Positions 63,869 to 64,000 of a stretch of 64,000 nt of DNA are shown here, piece after piece (position 1 is the first letter of the stretch; every line of letters begins with the position of its first letter). The notes beneath the pieces are model-generated. The model made no database searches and had not been told where the DNA came from. It saw only the letters and a list, made by a program, of their open reading frames with translations. This DNA comes from Cognaticolwellia sediminilitoris (lineage in GTDB: Bacteria > Pseudomonadota > Gammaproteobacteria > Enterobacterales > Alteromonadaceae): contig NBOG01000011.1 of assembly GCA_002104535.1 (NCBI GenBank), positions 81,919 through 145,918 of the forward strand. Reading direction: 5' to 3'. Both the position numbers and the translations under genes were made by a program.

Positions 63869-64000
63869 CGTCATTTAACCAGCTCAGTCTTTCTGTAAAG
63901 ATATCAATTTAAGTTTGTACCACGGCGAATAAATTCTGAAGGATCCCCACAACTTTTAATTAGTTTCATTGGATAATTCCTCAATGGCAATATCTATATC

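Larger units (their letters stand above)
63503..64000. other. Intergenic region with REP repeats
   Basis: About 500 bases to the window end. It holds two copies of a REP palindrome and AT-rich sequence, with no supported complete gene. The last 45 bases on the minus strand (63956-64000) are an open frame ending ...I-E-E-L-S-N-E-T-N-stop that may be the 3' end of a gene beyond the window; support is weak. Confidence 0.5.

Noticed and set aside
63904..63969. A 21-codon minus-strand ORF (M-K-L-I-K-S-C-G-D...) with GAGG upstream, overlapping the open frame at the window end
   Set aside because: Too short to support as a gene, no recognisable family and no conservation data; the overlap with the edge frame may be chance.
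1..64000. CRISPR arrays, tRNA or rRNA genes, insertion sequences and prophage genes
   Set aside because: Looked for on both strands by eye; no spaced repeats, cloverleaf-like sequence, rRNA motifs or transposase frames were found.

Overview
The window looks like a chromosomal segment of an AT-rich, marine gammaproteobacterium of the Alteromonadales, most like Colwellia or Thalassotalea (Colwelliaceae). The grounds are the codon and base composition, the gene neighbourhoods (gcvR-bcp facing bamC; arsC-bepA; tamA-tamB; yciB-yciI; rstA-rstB; UPF0208/yfbV) and an LexA-controlled SulA-like gene. No rRNA, tRNA, prophage, insertion sequence or CRISPR array was seen.

Left end (1-11.9 kb): a catabolic island for a primary amine or polyamine. 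It holds an APC permease (cut by the window edge) divergent from a TonB-dependent receptor, a PuuA-like gamma-glutamyl-amine synthetase, a LuxR/GerE-type regulator, a short-chain dehydrogenase, a class III aminotransferase divergent from a PuuD-like gamma-glutamyl hydrolase, an aldehyde dehydrogenase and a TauE-type exporter. Both divergent promoters carry inverted repeats of the form TACCCCT-WW-AGGGGTA (7-2-7 geometry, as used by NarL/GerE-type proteins). I read these as the operators of one regulon, probably bound by the LuxR protein in the cluster. No PuuB-like oxidase is visible, so the aminotransferase may take its place.

Middle (12-43 kb): a lipoprotein with a HExxH motif; DUF2069-arsC-bepA; TusA-PerM; a uroporphyrinogen methyltransferase; bcp-gcvR; an amidase and a CBS protein sitting where dapA would be expected before bamC; the run ACT protein-YffB-DapE-M15 peptidase-DUF2897-like; yfbV; rlmA-xthA; the RstA/RstB two-component pair; YchJ; the LexA-box SulA-like gene; yciB-yciI; an M24 peptidase; and a heavy-metal-binding-domain/hydrolase fusion.

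Right part (41-64 kb): a metal transport group (MgtE and a CNNM/CorB-like protein in one operon, CorA divergent with a structured leader), tamA-tamB, a USP protein, DUF432-MscS, and a signalling block: a propeller-GGDEF protein with no signal peptide, and an operon of CHASE histidine kinase, single-domain response regulator and receiver-GGDEF-EAL protein. After that come an orphan MlaC-like protein and a second MscS. The last 500 bases hold two copies of a GTAG-type REP palindrome.

Three genes (TauE-like, receiver-GGDEF-EAL, second MscS) have no ATG, GTG or TTG at the expected start. Each has a well-spaced Shine-Dalgarno in front of a near-cognate codon (ATC, CTG, ATT). This is either real low-efficiency initiation or a set of point errors.
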